A stretch of 64,000 bases of DNA, taken from positions 790,501 to 854,500 of the forward strand of contig WAEK01000015.1 of assembly GCA_011634665.1 (NCBI GenBank). Reading direction: 5' to 3'. Both the position numbers and the translations under genes were made by a program. A model generated the notes under the pieces. It was not told the origin of the DNA. It made no database searches and saw only the letters and a program-made list of their open reading frames with translations. This stretch comes from Mortierella sp. BCC40632 (Eukaryota > Mortierellomycota > Mortierellomycetes > Mortierellales > Mortierellaceae). Below are positions 1-14,204 of this stretch, piece after piece (the first letter of the stretch is position 1; the number at the start of each line of letters is the position of its first letter).

Positions 1-1213
1 AAAAAAAAAAAAAAAAAAATAATATATAAAAAAAGAAAGAGAAAGAGAGAGTGAAGAGACTATCAAAACAGGGAGAGGAAAGAGCGGAGTAGGAAGAGAG
101 GAGAGTGGGAGTGAGTGAGAGAAAGAGAGATGGAGTTGATGTGGGACAGATCAATCAAGGGATGGATAGAGAGGATCCCTCAATGGCATTTGGGGACGCA
201 GATGAGCACAATGGAGTAGGATGGCCCACTTGGGTGACAGGGAGCAAGGAGCAGGGGAGAGAAAAAAGGATTGGCAATATGCAACATTCACACATACACA
301 CACACATCCAACTCTTTGCTCACACAGAAAAAAAAAAAAAAAAAAAAAAAAAATGAGAAAAAGTCCAAGGGACACCAGAAGTATAGTAGTCCCATAGCTT
401 AAGGAGTATTTCGGTTCCAGCCCAAGATGCTTTGACCTCTCAAGTGTCGACACCCTGAGGGCGAAGAGTCCCTTCTTTCGGTTCAGAATGTATATTACTG
501 CACGTGTATCGTCGTCTCTCCTTCTCTGTTGGACAGTCTTCGGAAGAGAAACAGCGTCTAGTCATTTGTCCAGGGTCAGAGGTCAAATCTACACGAGTTC
601 CTGAGTTCTTTGGGTTTGGGCAAGGCCGTCATCCCGCGTGCGACGGTGCTCTGAATTAATCCACCAATAATTGGCCTCTCTGTGAGATGTGGTCGTCGCC
701 CTGTGAAAAACAATTTGTTTAAAGGAGCGAGAGGATTGCTCCTAGCTGCCACAGACCCAGAAGGAAGGGTCAAGAGGCCGAGGTCCTAGCTGGATGTTAT
801 CACGTAAAGACAGAGCCGTGGGAAGACATGGTAGTACTCTCTAATGCTCGGTAGAAACCCAGTATATTAAAGAGAGCTAGTTGCTTGGCGGGGATCGGGT
901 AGGGGTTAGGATGTGGAACGTCGTTATTCGAGAAAGAGCGAGAGAGAGAGAGAGAGAGAGGAACAAAGTAAACTCTAAGAGAACAAGATAGTGCTCCGTC
1001 CGAGAGTGAACGCAAGATCGGCCTCTGGTAGGTCAAGAGGACCAACGAACGAGTGGGGCAAGAGACAAGATGTAGGAGAACGAGGCGGGTACCCTAGACT
1101 CCGTCCAGTGTGTGGAATCCATCACCGGATCAATATCTGCCCGCAGCGGCGGCTGACTATTTTCGCGCGGCGGACTCGCACAAACACACACACACGAGCC
1201 ATGCTCTTGTTGT

Positions 1214-1268
<55 letters not shown>

Positions 1269-2036
1269 GAGAGAAAGAGAGTCAGGCACCTGGGGGAGAG
1301 AAGAGAGAAGATGGCTGCACAGAGCTTTTTTTTTTTGTTTTATCGATCGCTGCGCGGTCCATGCCTGCTCCCTTCGCTCACCTTATTTTCTTTCCTCTGC
1401 TTCCATCGTCACTCTCTTTCTCTCTTTCTCTCTCACTTATTTGTTTTGTGTTCACTTCTTCCTTTGCTCTTTCTGGGATCCCTACCTCTCTCTCTCTCTC
1501 TCTTCCCACCTTTCTCTTCGTATCCTGTCAACCGTTGCCTTACACACCGACAGCCGCACTTTTTTTTTTTTCTTCATTTTCTCTTCTCCTCTAATCTCAC
1601 TTCTTTCTCTCTATATATATATATATATCTCTCTCTCTCTTATATATCTATATATCTCTCTCTCTCTCTCTCTCTCCTCTGTTGTTTTGTCAGATCTCGT
1701 TCTCCATCTCGGCCGCGTCGGATCATGCCGCCATCTCCTCTGCAATCATTTTTCCATCTCCCCGGTTGGGTTTTTCGTGCTGCCCCCTCCATTTCATAAA
1801 TCCTCACAACATCCTTGCCTCTGCTGGATCCCGACACCGCGCTGATCGGCGAGCCGGTCCCTTGCCCCTTTTCAATAGTGCTATTCCACACAACGGTCGT
1901 GACTTTCTCCTTCCCCATGCTCTCCTCTCACACTCACGCCCACTCTCTCATGCCTATCTCTGCCCCCCCCTCTCTTTTCTTTTTCTCTCTCTCTCTCTTT
2001 TCACACCACCGCTTCCTTTTCTCGCAATCCCCTGGG
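1..2036. other. Upstream low-complexity DNA before the kelch gene
   Basis: This stretch opens with poly-A and is dominated by GA/CT microsatellites (about 1217-1260, 1490-1503, 1610-1676) and short homopolymers. The block about 360-900 is non-repetitive, but only short unsupported reading frames cross it, including a 65-codon minus-strand frame at 576-773. CT-rich sequence runs up to the ATG at 2037 and probably contains the promoter and 5' leader of the kelch gene. I see no tRNA, rRNA or recognisable coding sequence. Confidence 0.5.
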
Positions 2037-5000
2037 ATGATGCTGTCGATCCTCCTCTCCTCTCTTCTCGTTGCTGCCGCTGCCGCCCAGAACACTACAA
2101 ACTCAACGGGCTATCAACCAGTCGCCCATGCAGGTTCCGCTATCCTAGCCGATGGACGACTTTACATCTATGGTGGCGTCATCGAGTTTAGCGATCGATT
2201 GGTTGGCACCCGACAGTTCCTCTCGCTCGACCTCACACAGTCCTTCTCGACACTCTCACCGCCCTGGGCACAACTCGCCGGCTACCTCACGTATCCTATG
2301 ATCGCAGCTGTTCCCAGCCAGGATGGTCGGAAGTTCATTCTCGGCGGTAACCGAAATAACGACGGGCCGCTCTCCTATATCTACGACACACAGACCGGCC
2401 ATTGGACCACTACCCCAACCCTCCCAGGACTCCCCTCGATGGTCGGCTACAAGCGTTATAATCCCGGTATGGCGCTCGACAAAAACACTGGTCTTGTCTA
2501 CTTTGTCGGAGGGTTCCAGCAAGCCTCTTTTTCAAAAGAGCTGACGATCCTCGACTCGTCCAAATCAAACGCGACAGATATGAACTGGACCTATGCTAGT
2601 AATAGTACCATGCTCCCTGTACTCTATGAACCCATTGTCGTTCAACTTCCTACGATCAATTCCATGTTTATCGTCGGAGGATGCAGCAATTATAACACGA
2701 TATCGGGGTATGTCAGTGGCTGTGCTGCGTCCAACATCGGGTATCTGGTTTCTTCTACCAGCGGCGGTACAGCTATCCAGTTGCGAGAACAGCAGCTCTC
2801 CAACGGCCCCTCCCCTCGACTCCAGGCCTGCACGGTTGTCTTGAACAACGGCAACCTCTTTGTCCAGGGCGGGCGGGATCCTGATACGTTCTTTGCCGAT
2901 GCATGGGTCCTCAACGTCTCCACCTGGACATGGGAGGAAATCACCATCACGGGTGTGGGAGCAGAACTGAGGAGAGCCGGTCATACATGCCAGATGGGTC
3001 CCAATAATCAAATCATTATGGTTGGAGGTAAGCAATGCCACGCAGGCAGGGTGCTCTAAATTTACTCGAACAGAGGAAGAGAGAGAGGAGCATGCTCACA
3101 AGGCGGCTACTGTTGCTCTTCTCAGTTTACCTATTAGTCAAGGTTGCACAGGCCTTTGTGGATCTAGTGGCAACGATCTAAAGGACGTCTGAGTAGAATG
3201 TATAGTGAGCGAGGCTCCACAAAAGTGCTAACCCGACTCCCCTTTCTCCCATGCACCCGGACCTACTTGCCCATTGCACCCACGTTTCTCCTCGTAGGAT
3301 ATGTCAACAAGACTCTCTTCGTGACCCCGTATGTCGGCGTTATCAACTCTAGAACCTGGACATGGTCCACCAAATACCAAGGTGCTCCCCTCAACCGCAT
3401 CTGGAACCCACTCCCGATCGTCACCCAGCCCACCCAAAACCCTGATGACCCTCCTCCACCCCCAACGACGAATCCTCCTCGTGGCAAAGATCCAGTCAAC
3501 AAAGAGTCAAACGAAGGTCTTTCATCAGGCGCCAAGGGTGGCATTGGCGCGGCGGTAGTCATCGGAGTTGTCGCTGCCGGGCTGGGATTCTTTTTCTGGA
3601 GAAGGAAGAAGGACATGTCACAGACAAACAGGCCAGCGACTGATGGGTCTGGAAGACACCTTCATGACCACGAAAAGTCCGCGACCATCTCAATTCTGAA
3701 CCAGGACTACAATAACTCTGGAAGAGTCGATGGGCTCGGTTCGCGTGGCGCTTTGACGGCCTCCACCACCGCCGTGCCAACTCTATCCATGGACTCGGGC
3801 GCAGGAATTGGTCGAGGACTCGAGTTGCCAACCAGCGGGGTTCCCTCCACGACTCTTCATAACCCTCCGGCCTCATCTCACCCAACCATCCTCCCATCTA
3901 GTCCTTCTGTCACTGATCTTCAACACGCTCGACAGATTACACAGAGCGATCCTATGCCAGGAACCTCGCCTACAGGCACTGGACCTCTCACAAGTCTGCC
4001 TGCCTACGTTGAAACTGGCGGATCATCTTCACCTACCATGCGCAAAGGAGATCGATTTGGGCTTTTCCATAGACCCTCCATGCCCGAAAAATCGAACAAT
4101 GAAGACGATTTGGCAGCAGCTATGCTCCAAGCGGAGGAACAAGTCTCGGCGCGTCCCGCTGTCAAGAGCCAGACACCGCTCAACTCGTTGCCCTTGACTA
4201 ACCAGAGTCAGCACTCCTTGCACGAACTCCAGACCCCAATGGTACCCCCACGACCGCCGAAGCAAGCCTCGAAGCCAATGGCCCCAGCGAGTACCATGTC
4301 CGAACTCATTTCTGCCTCCACAGCTATGACTACGGGCACTTTACCGACCACCTCTTCCTTCTCGCCAAGGTCACCCGCAGCCATTCCTGCGAAATATGAA
4401 TTGGAGCCATCTATCGCATCCTCCTTCTTTTCGACGACCTCGGGTAGCACGACTCCATCGCGGACGCCAACGATTCATACACCGGTCGATAGCGAGCCGT
4501 TGGAGAGGTCTAGGATCAGGACCACGAACGGACCTCAAAGTATACCAGAGTATGAAGCCTATATCGAACGTGCCTCTCCAGGCGTCAAGACCCATATTCA
4601 AAGAGTGCGAGATGTGGATGGGGATGGATTCTACCCACCCTTGACTCCTGTCCGACCTTATGCAGCCTCATCGATCATTGTTGGAGACCCTGTTCCTCAT
4701 CCACTCACGACCACGTCGTTCCCGACCTCCTTTTCCTCGATGATGGCCACGAACCCAGAGGCAGGAGGGAGTGCTCGTCCAGGAGGTCCGGCACGAGGAC
4801 AGAGTTATGGTGGAGCAAATATGTCGGCCCAACAAGGCATGCTGCCACCTTACCGAGATCCGCGGGTGGTCAAAGATTTGGAGAATATTTCCAAGATGAT
4901 TGAAAGTCAGATGCAGTTGGAGGCCAAGGGGCCACAGGCGCTCGTCTCTAACCAATCTGCCAAGACCAATCTTTCCAGACTGACTGAGGAGGATGAATGG

Positions 5001-5042
5001 TCGCGCTCCATGGGCAGCAGCAAAAAGTCCACAACTCATTAA
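2037..5042 (+). CDS. Kelch-repeat type I membrane protein
   Basis: Two exons, 2037-3027 and 3298-5042, join in phase (a Gly codon is split by the GTAAGC...TAG intron) to give 911 residues. Residues 1-17 form a signal peptide (MMLSILLSSLLV then alanines). The ectodomain has repeated kelch-like blades with GG pairs, such as RLYIYGG, KFILGG, LVYFVGG, MFIVGG, LFVQGG and IIMVGG, plus N-glycosylation sequons. A Pro/Thr-rich stalk leads to one membrane span near residues 411-431 (3537-3599), followed by WRRKK and a tail of about 480 residues rich in Ser, Pro and Thr. The topology suggests a cell-surface or secretory-pathway receptor or adhesion protein with a cytosolic signalling tail. Kelch/TM proteins of this layout are common in Mucoromycota. 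The ligand is unknown. The upstream in-frame ATG at 1815 is disfavoured because the signal peptide starts at 2037. Confidence 0.88.
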
Positions 5043-5436
5043 TTGCCGAAGCTCGTATTAAACTAAAACTACTATTACTATTATCATTCATATTATATTA
5101 CTGTTTTTTTTCCCTATTCTGTCTTTTTGGCAGTACAAACGAAAACTAGGGAAGGGAGGAGGCGCATGCTTTCTCTGTTTTCTTTTTCTGCTCAGCTATG
5201 CAGAAAGGGAGGGGGGGGGGGGGAGGGAAAAAATAATAGCGAGAGAGAAAGAGATGTCTCTAGAATAGTCATTGGGGAGACCATTCCTGACAAAAAGAAG
5301 CAACAATAAAATGCAACGAGAAAAGAGCCAAGCTTTGATTTTTTTTCTCTTTTTTTTTTTTTTTTACAATTGTAGGCTTTCTATTATTTTTCTGTGGGTA
5401 AAGTTCACACAGCAATCTACATTCCCCTCAGACTTT
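5043..5436. other. Convergent intergenic spacer
   Basis: This spacer lies between the kelch stop (5042) and the last possible stop of the monooxygenase on the opposite strand (5437). It contains a G run (5212-5223) and a poly-T run near 5351-5365. It presumably holds both 3' untranslated regions. No gene is visible. Confidence 0.5.
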
Positions 5437-7818
5437 CTACTTTTGCGTACTATTTTGTCCGAGGAGTAGATGAGAGAAAGAACAAAATAAAGTAAAACAA
5501 AACGCGGCGAATGACGAATATGGTATAGTCTCCCTCAAACTGGCGTTACTTTTTTTTTTTTTTTTTTTTTTTGCATTCTTGGCATCGACTAGGATTGCTC
5601 GAGCCCGGCTGCATTTTAATCCAAGGCTCTTCTGAGCCAATGGCTCCAATGAGCCTCGAATGGGGGCAAGAGGTAAGAAAGCGACCTGGGGGCGGTTGGC
5701 ATAGAATCTGTCCAAGATACGGTGCCAAACAAACTGTGGAGTGTATCTCATCATCCAACGAACAAAAGGCTATTAAAGTTAGAATGAGGGGGGGAGAGAG
5801 AATGAGCGAGGGGGAGAGAGAGAGCGAGAGAAGCCATGCAGGTGTATTTTTATATGCATGTATAAATGATTAGCAATCCAATTCTCTCCCTTCATGGCCT
5901 CGACGATGACAGAAAGACAAGAAAGAAAAAAAAAAAAAAAGACGGACCATTCGAAAGGCCATCCGAAGACGGTCACTCGTATCATAAGCCAAGCGAGCGG
6001 AGACGACACGTTCTTGATGGTACAGTTCAAAAGCCGACCGAATGCTCTCCGGATTAGTATCCTTCATGAAATACAGGTAGTTTGCGAGTACGATCGCGTC
6101 CTGGATCGACGTGTTGGCCCCTAAGTATGGAATCCAGTCAGTCCAAAAAAAAAAAAAAGTTAGCACGAAAGAGCGGGGACCAAAAACCTGCGCCGATTTT
6201 CTTCTTTGTTTTCCCTTCCTACCCTGGCCTGCTGATGGATACATCTATTTAGAACGCGTCAAAGAAAAGCGAGAAGCAGATTAGTCAAAAAAAAAAAAAA
6301 AAAAAAAATCCAAAAAAATAGAAAAAAAAAAAAAGTAGCTCTCTCTCTCTCTCTCATCAGGGAAAAGACTGACCTTGTGGCATGCTACGGAGATATCGAG
6401 AATAGCAGAGGGAGGCGGGATAAGTTAAGCGATTATGGGATAGAAATCTTCTAGATCATCGACGCGTAAAAAAAAAAAAAAAATTAAAAATACTCACCAT
6501 CTCCCATAAGCACTGTCCGTCCTGACGACCATGTCTCAAAGAACTAGGAAGAGTACGCGTGTTAAAAAAAAAAAAAAAAAAGGTCAAGTCGGTATTATTT
6601 AAAAGAGCTTTTTTTTCTCGAGTAAGGAGAAAAAAAAAAAAACTCACCTTGCCTTCTAGAGTCACCTGCGAGATGGCTTCACGTGGGGTTTCGTTGATAA
6701 GATCATCCATCTTGAGTCCATGACCACTTGGGATGGGGAATTCTCTTGCCAAGTCAATCATGGCATCGGCTGATCCCGATCCCCATTCCACATTACGTTT
6801 CAAGACTGATCGATTGGTGATGTTGTGCAGGTGATGAATCACCATCCAACATATCGTATTGTCGGGCATGGTAAATGTCAACCACTAAGTCCAATTGCAA
6901 TGACTGCATCAGTTGGGAGAAGAAAGAAAAACTCTCTCCTCTTGGTCAACAAAAAAAAAAAAAAAAAAAAAAGCTTACGCTGTAGGGTTTGCCCGTTCCT
7001 GCAATCGTCTCGAATCGACAATGCTTCTCCTTCAAATAGATATACTTTTCTGGAGACAGGGGCCGTGTCTGACCCACAAGACAGATACTACCACTCGACA
7101 GCTCCTCCCTATCCAACTCTGGCAATTGTCCAATCTTGTCCAGCTGTTCGAAAAGCGATTGTCGAACGGAAGAATAGGCTCCATCCGCACCTACAATAAT
7201 GTCTCCTTGAGCTGTGCTGCCGTCTGTAAACGTGGCTAGGACACTTCTTTTGCCTGCCTCTGCTTCGTCCTGCTGTTGAAAAGAGGCGAGTTTCTTTCCC
7301 ATGTGGATTTTTTCCCGTTGAACCTGAGAATAGAGAAGATCGTAAAGACTTGTCCGAGCAATGCAATAATTGGCATATCCAGTCCTATGGTGGCAAAACA
7401 ACGTTGATACGACGTTTTAGGGGAGGGGGGTCAGCGGTGAGGGGGTTCGACAATAGATTAATGGCTATTATCTTCAGTCTGAGAATCAAAAAAGGTAATA
7501 CCTCTCGGGCAACGTGGTATAGTCGATAAAGCTTGTCGGCTCCAGGGCTTCGTTAAAGTTGGAGACAACGTTATTTTCTTTAGCCAAGGCTATAAAGTCG
7601 TCTAATATACCCATCTGCTCAAACATTGGGAGAACGTTGGGACCAAGGGCCACAGCAGACCCCAGGGGTCGAACGACTGAAGCACGCTCATAGACCTCGT
7701 ACTGGATCCCAGCACGCTCGAGGAGCATGGCTAGAGAGAGTCCAGATATTCCTGCTCCAATAATGAGAACCTTGAAATCTGCAAGTTGTTCTGGGGGCGG
7801 CATCTTGGGATGGACCAT
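5437..7818 (-). CDS. FAD-dependent monooxygenase (PHBH-like, group A)
   Basis: Eight exons in transcript order: 7818-7502, 7384-6979, 6884-6648, 6543-6498, 6384-6374, 6244-6223, 6120-5948 and 5769-5437. Phases agree throughout. The N-terminus has the Rossmann GxGxxG (IIGAGISGLS), the middle has the DG motif (GADGAYSSVR), and the C-terminal half has the flavin-binding GD motif (GRTVLMGDACHK, then PSAGQGANTSIQDA) assembled from four exons. This is a class A flavoprotein hydroxylase; the substrate cannot be read from sequence. Exon 5 is only 11 nt. Starts at 7881, 7818 or 7803 are possible; 7818 or 7803 puts the FAD motif near the N-terminus as usual. The last donor (GTCCGT) is atypical. The last exon carries the expected RPQVAFLPLAP-type tail but then runs into a 22-A homopolymer, so the true C-terminus is uncertain. 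It is divergent from ERV41. Confidence 0.85.
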
Positions 7819-8155
7819 GAGGCAAGGTGAGAATGAGCGAGATGGATGAAGAATGGGCTGGGGCGACCGTTCCTCTCTCACCTCACGCTCGGGCCATAGA
7901 ACGTACCGTGTGGCTGCCTAAAGCCCCTTAACGCCACCATCGATTAGAGTCTGGACTCGAGTAGTGTCTGGAGAAGCGGCGCCAGGGCTCAGTCTGTCCC
8001 ACTTGAGCTGCTGGAGATTTTCATCATCTTCTTTGTCCATCAACCATTCCAGGACACGGACAAAGGAAGGAAAGAATAGGCACCATCCCCATCTCTTGAA
8101 CAACCACCAACCAGAAAAAAAAAAAAGGGGGACAACACCTACAGGAGAAGCAACA
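7819..8155. promoter_or_regulatory. Divergent intergenic promoter region
   Basis: About 340 bp separate the start codons of the monooxygenase (minus) and ERV41 (plus), so both promoters must lie here or extend into 5' leaders. I do not see a clear TATA box. The assignment follows from gene orientation only. Confidence 0.45.
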
Positions 8156-8400
8156 ATGAAGTTCAAGGAATTTGATGCCTTTCCAAAGGTCGAATCTGGG
8201 TTCATCAAGAGAACAGGCTCTGGTGGCGTCTTGACGCTGGTCGTCTCGGCCATCCTCTGTCTTCTTGTCTTTGGCGAGATTCGGGATTACATGACTCTTC
8301 GGAATGATTACGAGTTCATGGTCGACCCCGTAGTGAGCCACGAGTTGCAGATTAACGTCGATATTACCGTTGCCATGCCATGCGACTGTAAAGACCCTTC

Positions 8401-8440
<40 letters not shown>

Positions 8441-9974
8441 AAAATGAGTCTTGGGTTGTTGTTTTTTGTTCCTAGGATAGTCGTGTTTTCACTAACTCGA
8501 GACTCCTTTTTTCTTTTTCTTATCCTTTTTTTTATTTTTTTGTCGACAGCGGTGACGATCGATCTCAAGGATATTGCGGATGTTCAGCTTCACTTGTCGG
8601 ACAAGGTTCAAAAGATCCCTACCGTAGGTCTACAGGACACTCTCCTCCAACTGAAAGCAAAACCCAGTCTTCGATTCTACATGAACGCGTGGAAAAAAAA
8701 GAGAAAAAAAAAGACAGGAGCTAACATACAACCCCTTGCCCGATTTTTTGATGTTGTTGTTGCTCACCGCCATTCCCTCAGCATTTCAAACTGAACTCCA
8801 ACTCGCACTCGGAAAGCCTTCGCAACCAACCCCTGAACGTACGAAAGCTCGTCAAAGCCGCAAGCAGAAAAGATGCATTGAAGCAAGCATACAAAGAAGG
8901 TATTGATATCATCACCAAGATGAGAACAAAGAGGATTAAATCAAGATATTGATCGAGACTAACATCCTTTCATTCTTCTTCTTCTTCTTATTTTGGATCT
9001 GAATGGACTGAAATTATAGCGAATCAGGATTTCAAGGCTTGTCGACTTGCTGGTAGTTTCAATGCCAACAAAGTGAGCGGAAACCTTCATATCACAGCCA
9101 CAGGCCACGGATACTATGGAGAACACACTGATCATGGAGGTAGGTCCCTCCTATATTTTTTCTTTCTTTTTTTTTGCTTTTCTCGGTGCAAACCCCCCTA
9201 TAACTACTTTTGGATTCATGACAACTCACCATCTGATTCTCCTCTAAATGCCTATACGTCTGTTGTGCCCCAGTCATGAACATGACCCACAAAATCGACG
9301 AGCTTTCGTTTGGAGAGCTTTATCCTAGTATTGTGAACCCACTGGACGATAGTTTTGAGATTTCGGAAACAGGTAACGATTCAGGACCCTTTTTTTTTTT
9401 TTTTTTTTTTTTTTTTCTACGGACATCTAAGGATTATTGGACCCTTTTCTGACATTACCCTTTGCACTTTGACTCATTTGACTCTTCGCCTCTTTTTTTT
9501 TTTTTTTTTTTTCGCAACAGCTTTTGAGGCATTCCAGTACTTTTTGATCGTTGTTCCAACAATCTATATTGGTAAGTCCCATTGAATGACTAGAAGCAGA
9601 GGAAAATTTTATCACTTAGTCTTTTTCTCCAGTTTTTCTCATTTCTCTCAATCCTCTCTCTCAAAAAAAAAAACACTCGGCTATTAGACCGCTGGGGCAA
9701 CGAACTGTATACGAACCAATATTCGGTGAGTGAATACCGTCGAACCTTTCCCGCGGATTCGGATGCACCAGGACTTTTCTTCAAGTATGACTTTGAACCG
9801 ATGACGATTTCTATTACCGAGACCTCCAGCATGTCATTTGGTCATTTGTTGGTTCGACTTGCTGGTTTGGTCGGTGGATATTATGTCACGGCGGGAATGG
9901 CACACAAGGTCCTGATGGCGATCTATCGCTTTATCTCGCCAGAAAAGACTCTTGCCAGAAAACAAAATGTGTAA
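8156..9974 (+). CDS. ERV41: ER-Golgi cargo receptor subunit Erv41/ERGIC2
   Basis: Seven exons: 8156-8387, 8550-8623, 8782-8899, 9020-9139, 9274-9372, 9521-9571 and 9688-9974. All phases close, giving 326 residues. Family hallmarks are the N-terminal MKFKEFDAFPKV segment, a first membrane span near residues 24-43, the lumenal DITVAMPC block, ACRLAGSFNANKVSGNLHI, the DELSFGELYP and NPLDD motifs, a TSVVPT-like segment (FLIVVPTIYI) and a second span near the C-terminus (LLVRLAGLVGGYYV). The yeast homologue forms the Erv41-Erv46 complex in COPII vesicles, which retrieves ER-resident proteins. The protein is slightly shorter than yeast Erv41 (352 residues). Introns 1, 5 and 6 carry long sense-strand poly-T tracts. 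The partner ERV46 is not in the window. Confidence 0.93.
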
Positions 9975-10384
9975 AAGATAAAAGGAAAAGAAAATCAGGA
10001 TTAGAAGAGAGCGAGATGGTGAACAAATGTTAGAGGAGACAGGACAAAAAGAAGAAAAAAAGAAAAAAGCCATTATAAAGCGGTCTCTTGATACCCAATG
10101 GAAACCGAACATTCTATCCTCAACACAGGCTCAACGGACGGAACGTGCAAACACGAGGCATGAAATTGAAACAACCGTGCCCTATGCACATGTCAGCCAA
10201 TTTTTTTTTTTTCAAGTATTCAATTTTTTTACTTTTATTGCATGTTGGGTGCATGTTTGAAAGTGTTATCATACAGTGGGATGGGGGAAAAGTGCGATTA
10301 GACAGCTAAGAGGAAGGAGGAGTGAGAGAAGGGGAAAAAAAAAATAAAAATAAAAAAAGGGCAAGAAACAGCTACTTCTTATTT
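9975..10384. other. Convergent spacer between ERV41 and the Vip1-like gene
   Basis: About 410 bp lie between the two facing stop codons. The spacer is A/T-rich with a poly-T run at 10201-10212 and A-rich tracts at 10335-10358. It probably serves as 3' untranslated sequence for both genes. No coding signal is seen. Confidence 0.5.
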
Positions 10385-12110
10385 TTAAGCGGTCTTCTCA
10401 GCAGCAGCAGCACCATCGGCAGCGGGGGCAGCGGGGGCGACCTCCTCCTCCTCAGCAAGGGCAGCAGTCTGACCATGCTTTGTCTTCTTCTCGTCAGCAA
10501 GACGTCTAGCCTCGTGGTGAACGGCAGCAATCTGCTCCTTGACTTGGGAAGCGACAGCAACAGCCTTCTGACCGGGGGCGGACTGAAGAGCCTATTATCC
10601 CAACAAAAAAAAAAAAATGCAAGTTCAATATCGATTTCTTTTCCCATGTTTTGCTTCCTGACGGCTCACTTTTCAAGAAAAATAAAAAAGGGTGCATACC
10701 TGTTGACTGTAATCCAGACCCTGACCGACGGCAGCGTTGACACGATCCTGAACATGGTACTTGTTATCGATCTCCGTGGCCTTGGCAGTGACGTGGAACT
10801 TTTCATCAAAGGTCTTGGCCTGGTTCTTGGCAGCCTCCACGTACCTTTGGACCCACTCCGAGAATCCGTATCTGTTATCAAACTCAAGACCCTTCTCAAT
10901 GATCTGATCCTGAAGCGTGTAACCGGCGGCGAGAATCTCGGCAAGGACAGGAGCCTTGGGCTTGTTCTCCTGAGCAGCGTTCTCCGAGTTGGGGTCGGTC
11001 GACTCTTCAAAGTAAGGCTTTACGGTGATCTGGCTGTCGACGATCATGGCGTTGGTCAACATGCAGGCAGTCTTGGCAGCCGATTCTAGTATACCAAGGG
11101 AAGGGGGGGGGAACAAGAGCAAACAAGAGAGATGAGTCTTCAATGAATAGTGTTGATGGTTGATTGTCGTTTGGTGGTCACGATATGCTATCACCTCCCT
11201 CTTCCCTTCTCCTCTCCTCCTCTCCCCAACGATATTGGTGATGCGATTAGGGTAGAAAAATGAACCCATGTTCTTTTTGCATTACACAAGTGTGCATGAT
11301 AACACCACGCACACACACAACACACAAACATAGGCACCAGCAACTCTTTGTCCTCATGAGTCCTGAGTGTGTTTGTCAGTGACTAAGGGGGGAAGGAGGG
11401 AGGGAGGGAGGATGAGAAGGAAGAGAGTGGGCGTGCTTGCTGACGAAGACGAAATATACTTTTTTTTTTCCTTTCCTTTCCTTTCCTTTCCTTTCCTTTC
11501 CTTTCCTTTCTTTTTTCTTTTTTTCATTTCCTCACTCTCACACTAGGAAGGTTCTCCCACCCAAAATAAAAAAAAAAGGCATTTGACTGGCTCTGCATCA
11601 TGCAAGACTTACCGCGTTCGAAAAGGACCAAAGCAACCTGACGCTCATCCTCCCTATATTCATATGAATCATTTTCAGAGAGAAAGAGAAAGAGAGAGAA
11701 AAACGCTTGACAAGATTAGAAACCAACCTGAGCATTTTTTTTTTTTTTTTTTTGGGGTGGGAAAAAAAAAAAAATAGCATGAAACATTTTTTTTTTATCT
11801 TTATCCTCAATGCTTTCTTGCTTTCGAATAATTACTTTTGGAGTTCAAACTCTTGGATCTTGCCACAGAACAAGAAAAAGTCCTTGACTATAAAAATAAA
11901 ATAAAAAGACAAAGAAAGTCTCCTGTGTTAGCATCTTGATTGGCTCCAAGGAGAGACGAGGGAAAAAAAAAAAAAAAAAAAAAAAAAAGAGTCAAAGTAT
12001 CAAAAGTCGAGCTTTTTTTTCTTTTTTTTCGTTGACATACCAGTCTTTTCCGAGGCCGAAGCACTGATATTGGTGACCGAGATCAGGTTAGGGGTGGGGT
12101 TCTCGGGGAT
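10385..12110 (-). CDS. Vip1-family RRM protein (5' exon unresolved)
   Basis: Five coding exons in transcript order: 12110-12041, 11887-11836, 11653-11613, 11085-10700 and 10591-10385, together 251 codons in consistent phase. The first three exons build an RRM-like fold: LISVTNISASASEKT, VKDFFLFCGKIQEFEL and RQVALVLFERESAAKTACML. The fourth carries the LAEILAAGYTLQDQIIEKG block, and the fifth carries QSAPGQK and HHEARRLADEKK followed by an acidic, Ala-rich tail. This order matches fission yeast Vip1 (257 residues), an RRM protein of poorly defined function. The exon at 12110 starts in phase 0 with no in-frame ATG, so an upstream start exon is required. The best candidate is an exon coding only ATG at 13335-13333, directly followed by GTAATT. 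The intervening intron would hold the long GA repeat. Confidence 0.85.
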
Positions 12111-12323
12111 CTATTGACATTGCCAAGACAACCACGTGAAGAAAGAGAGAAAAAAAGAGAGAAAGTAGAATAGTTTAGTCCAAACTGGTTCACGACTTTC
12201 TTTTGGATTGGTCGTTCTTGGCGTTTGCGAGTATCCAAGGAAAAGAAAGGAAAGAAAAAGAAAGAAAGAAAGAAAGGAACGGTTCTCCCAAGTGAACAGA
12301 TAACACGTGTACGAAGCGATTTT

Positions 12324-14204
<1,881 letters not shown>

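Noticed and set aside
8624..8794. Continuation of ERV41 exon 2 to the stop at 8794
   Set aside because: Splicing at GTAGGT (8624) to 8782 keeps the phase through all later Erv41 exons; read-through would truncate the protein.
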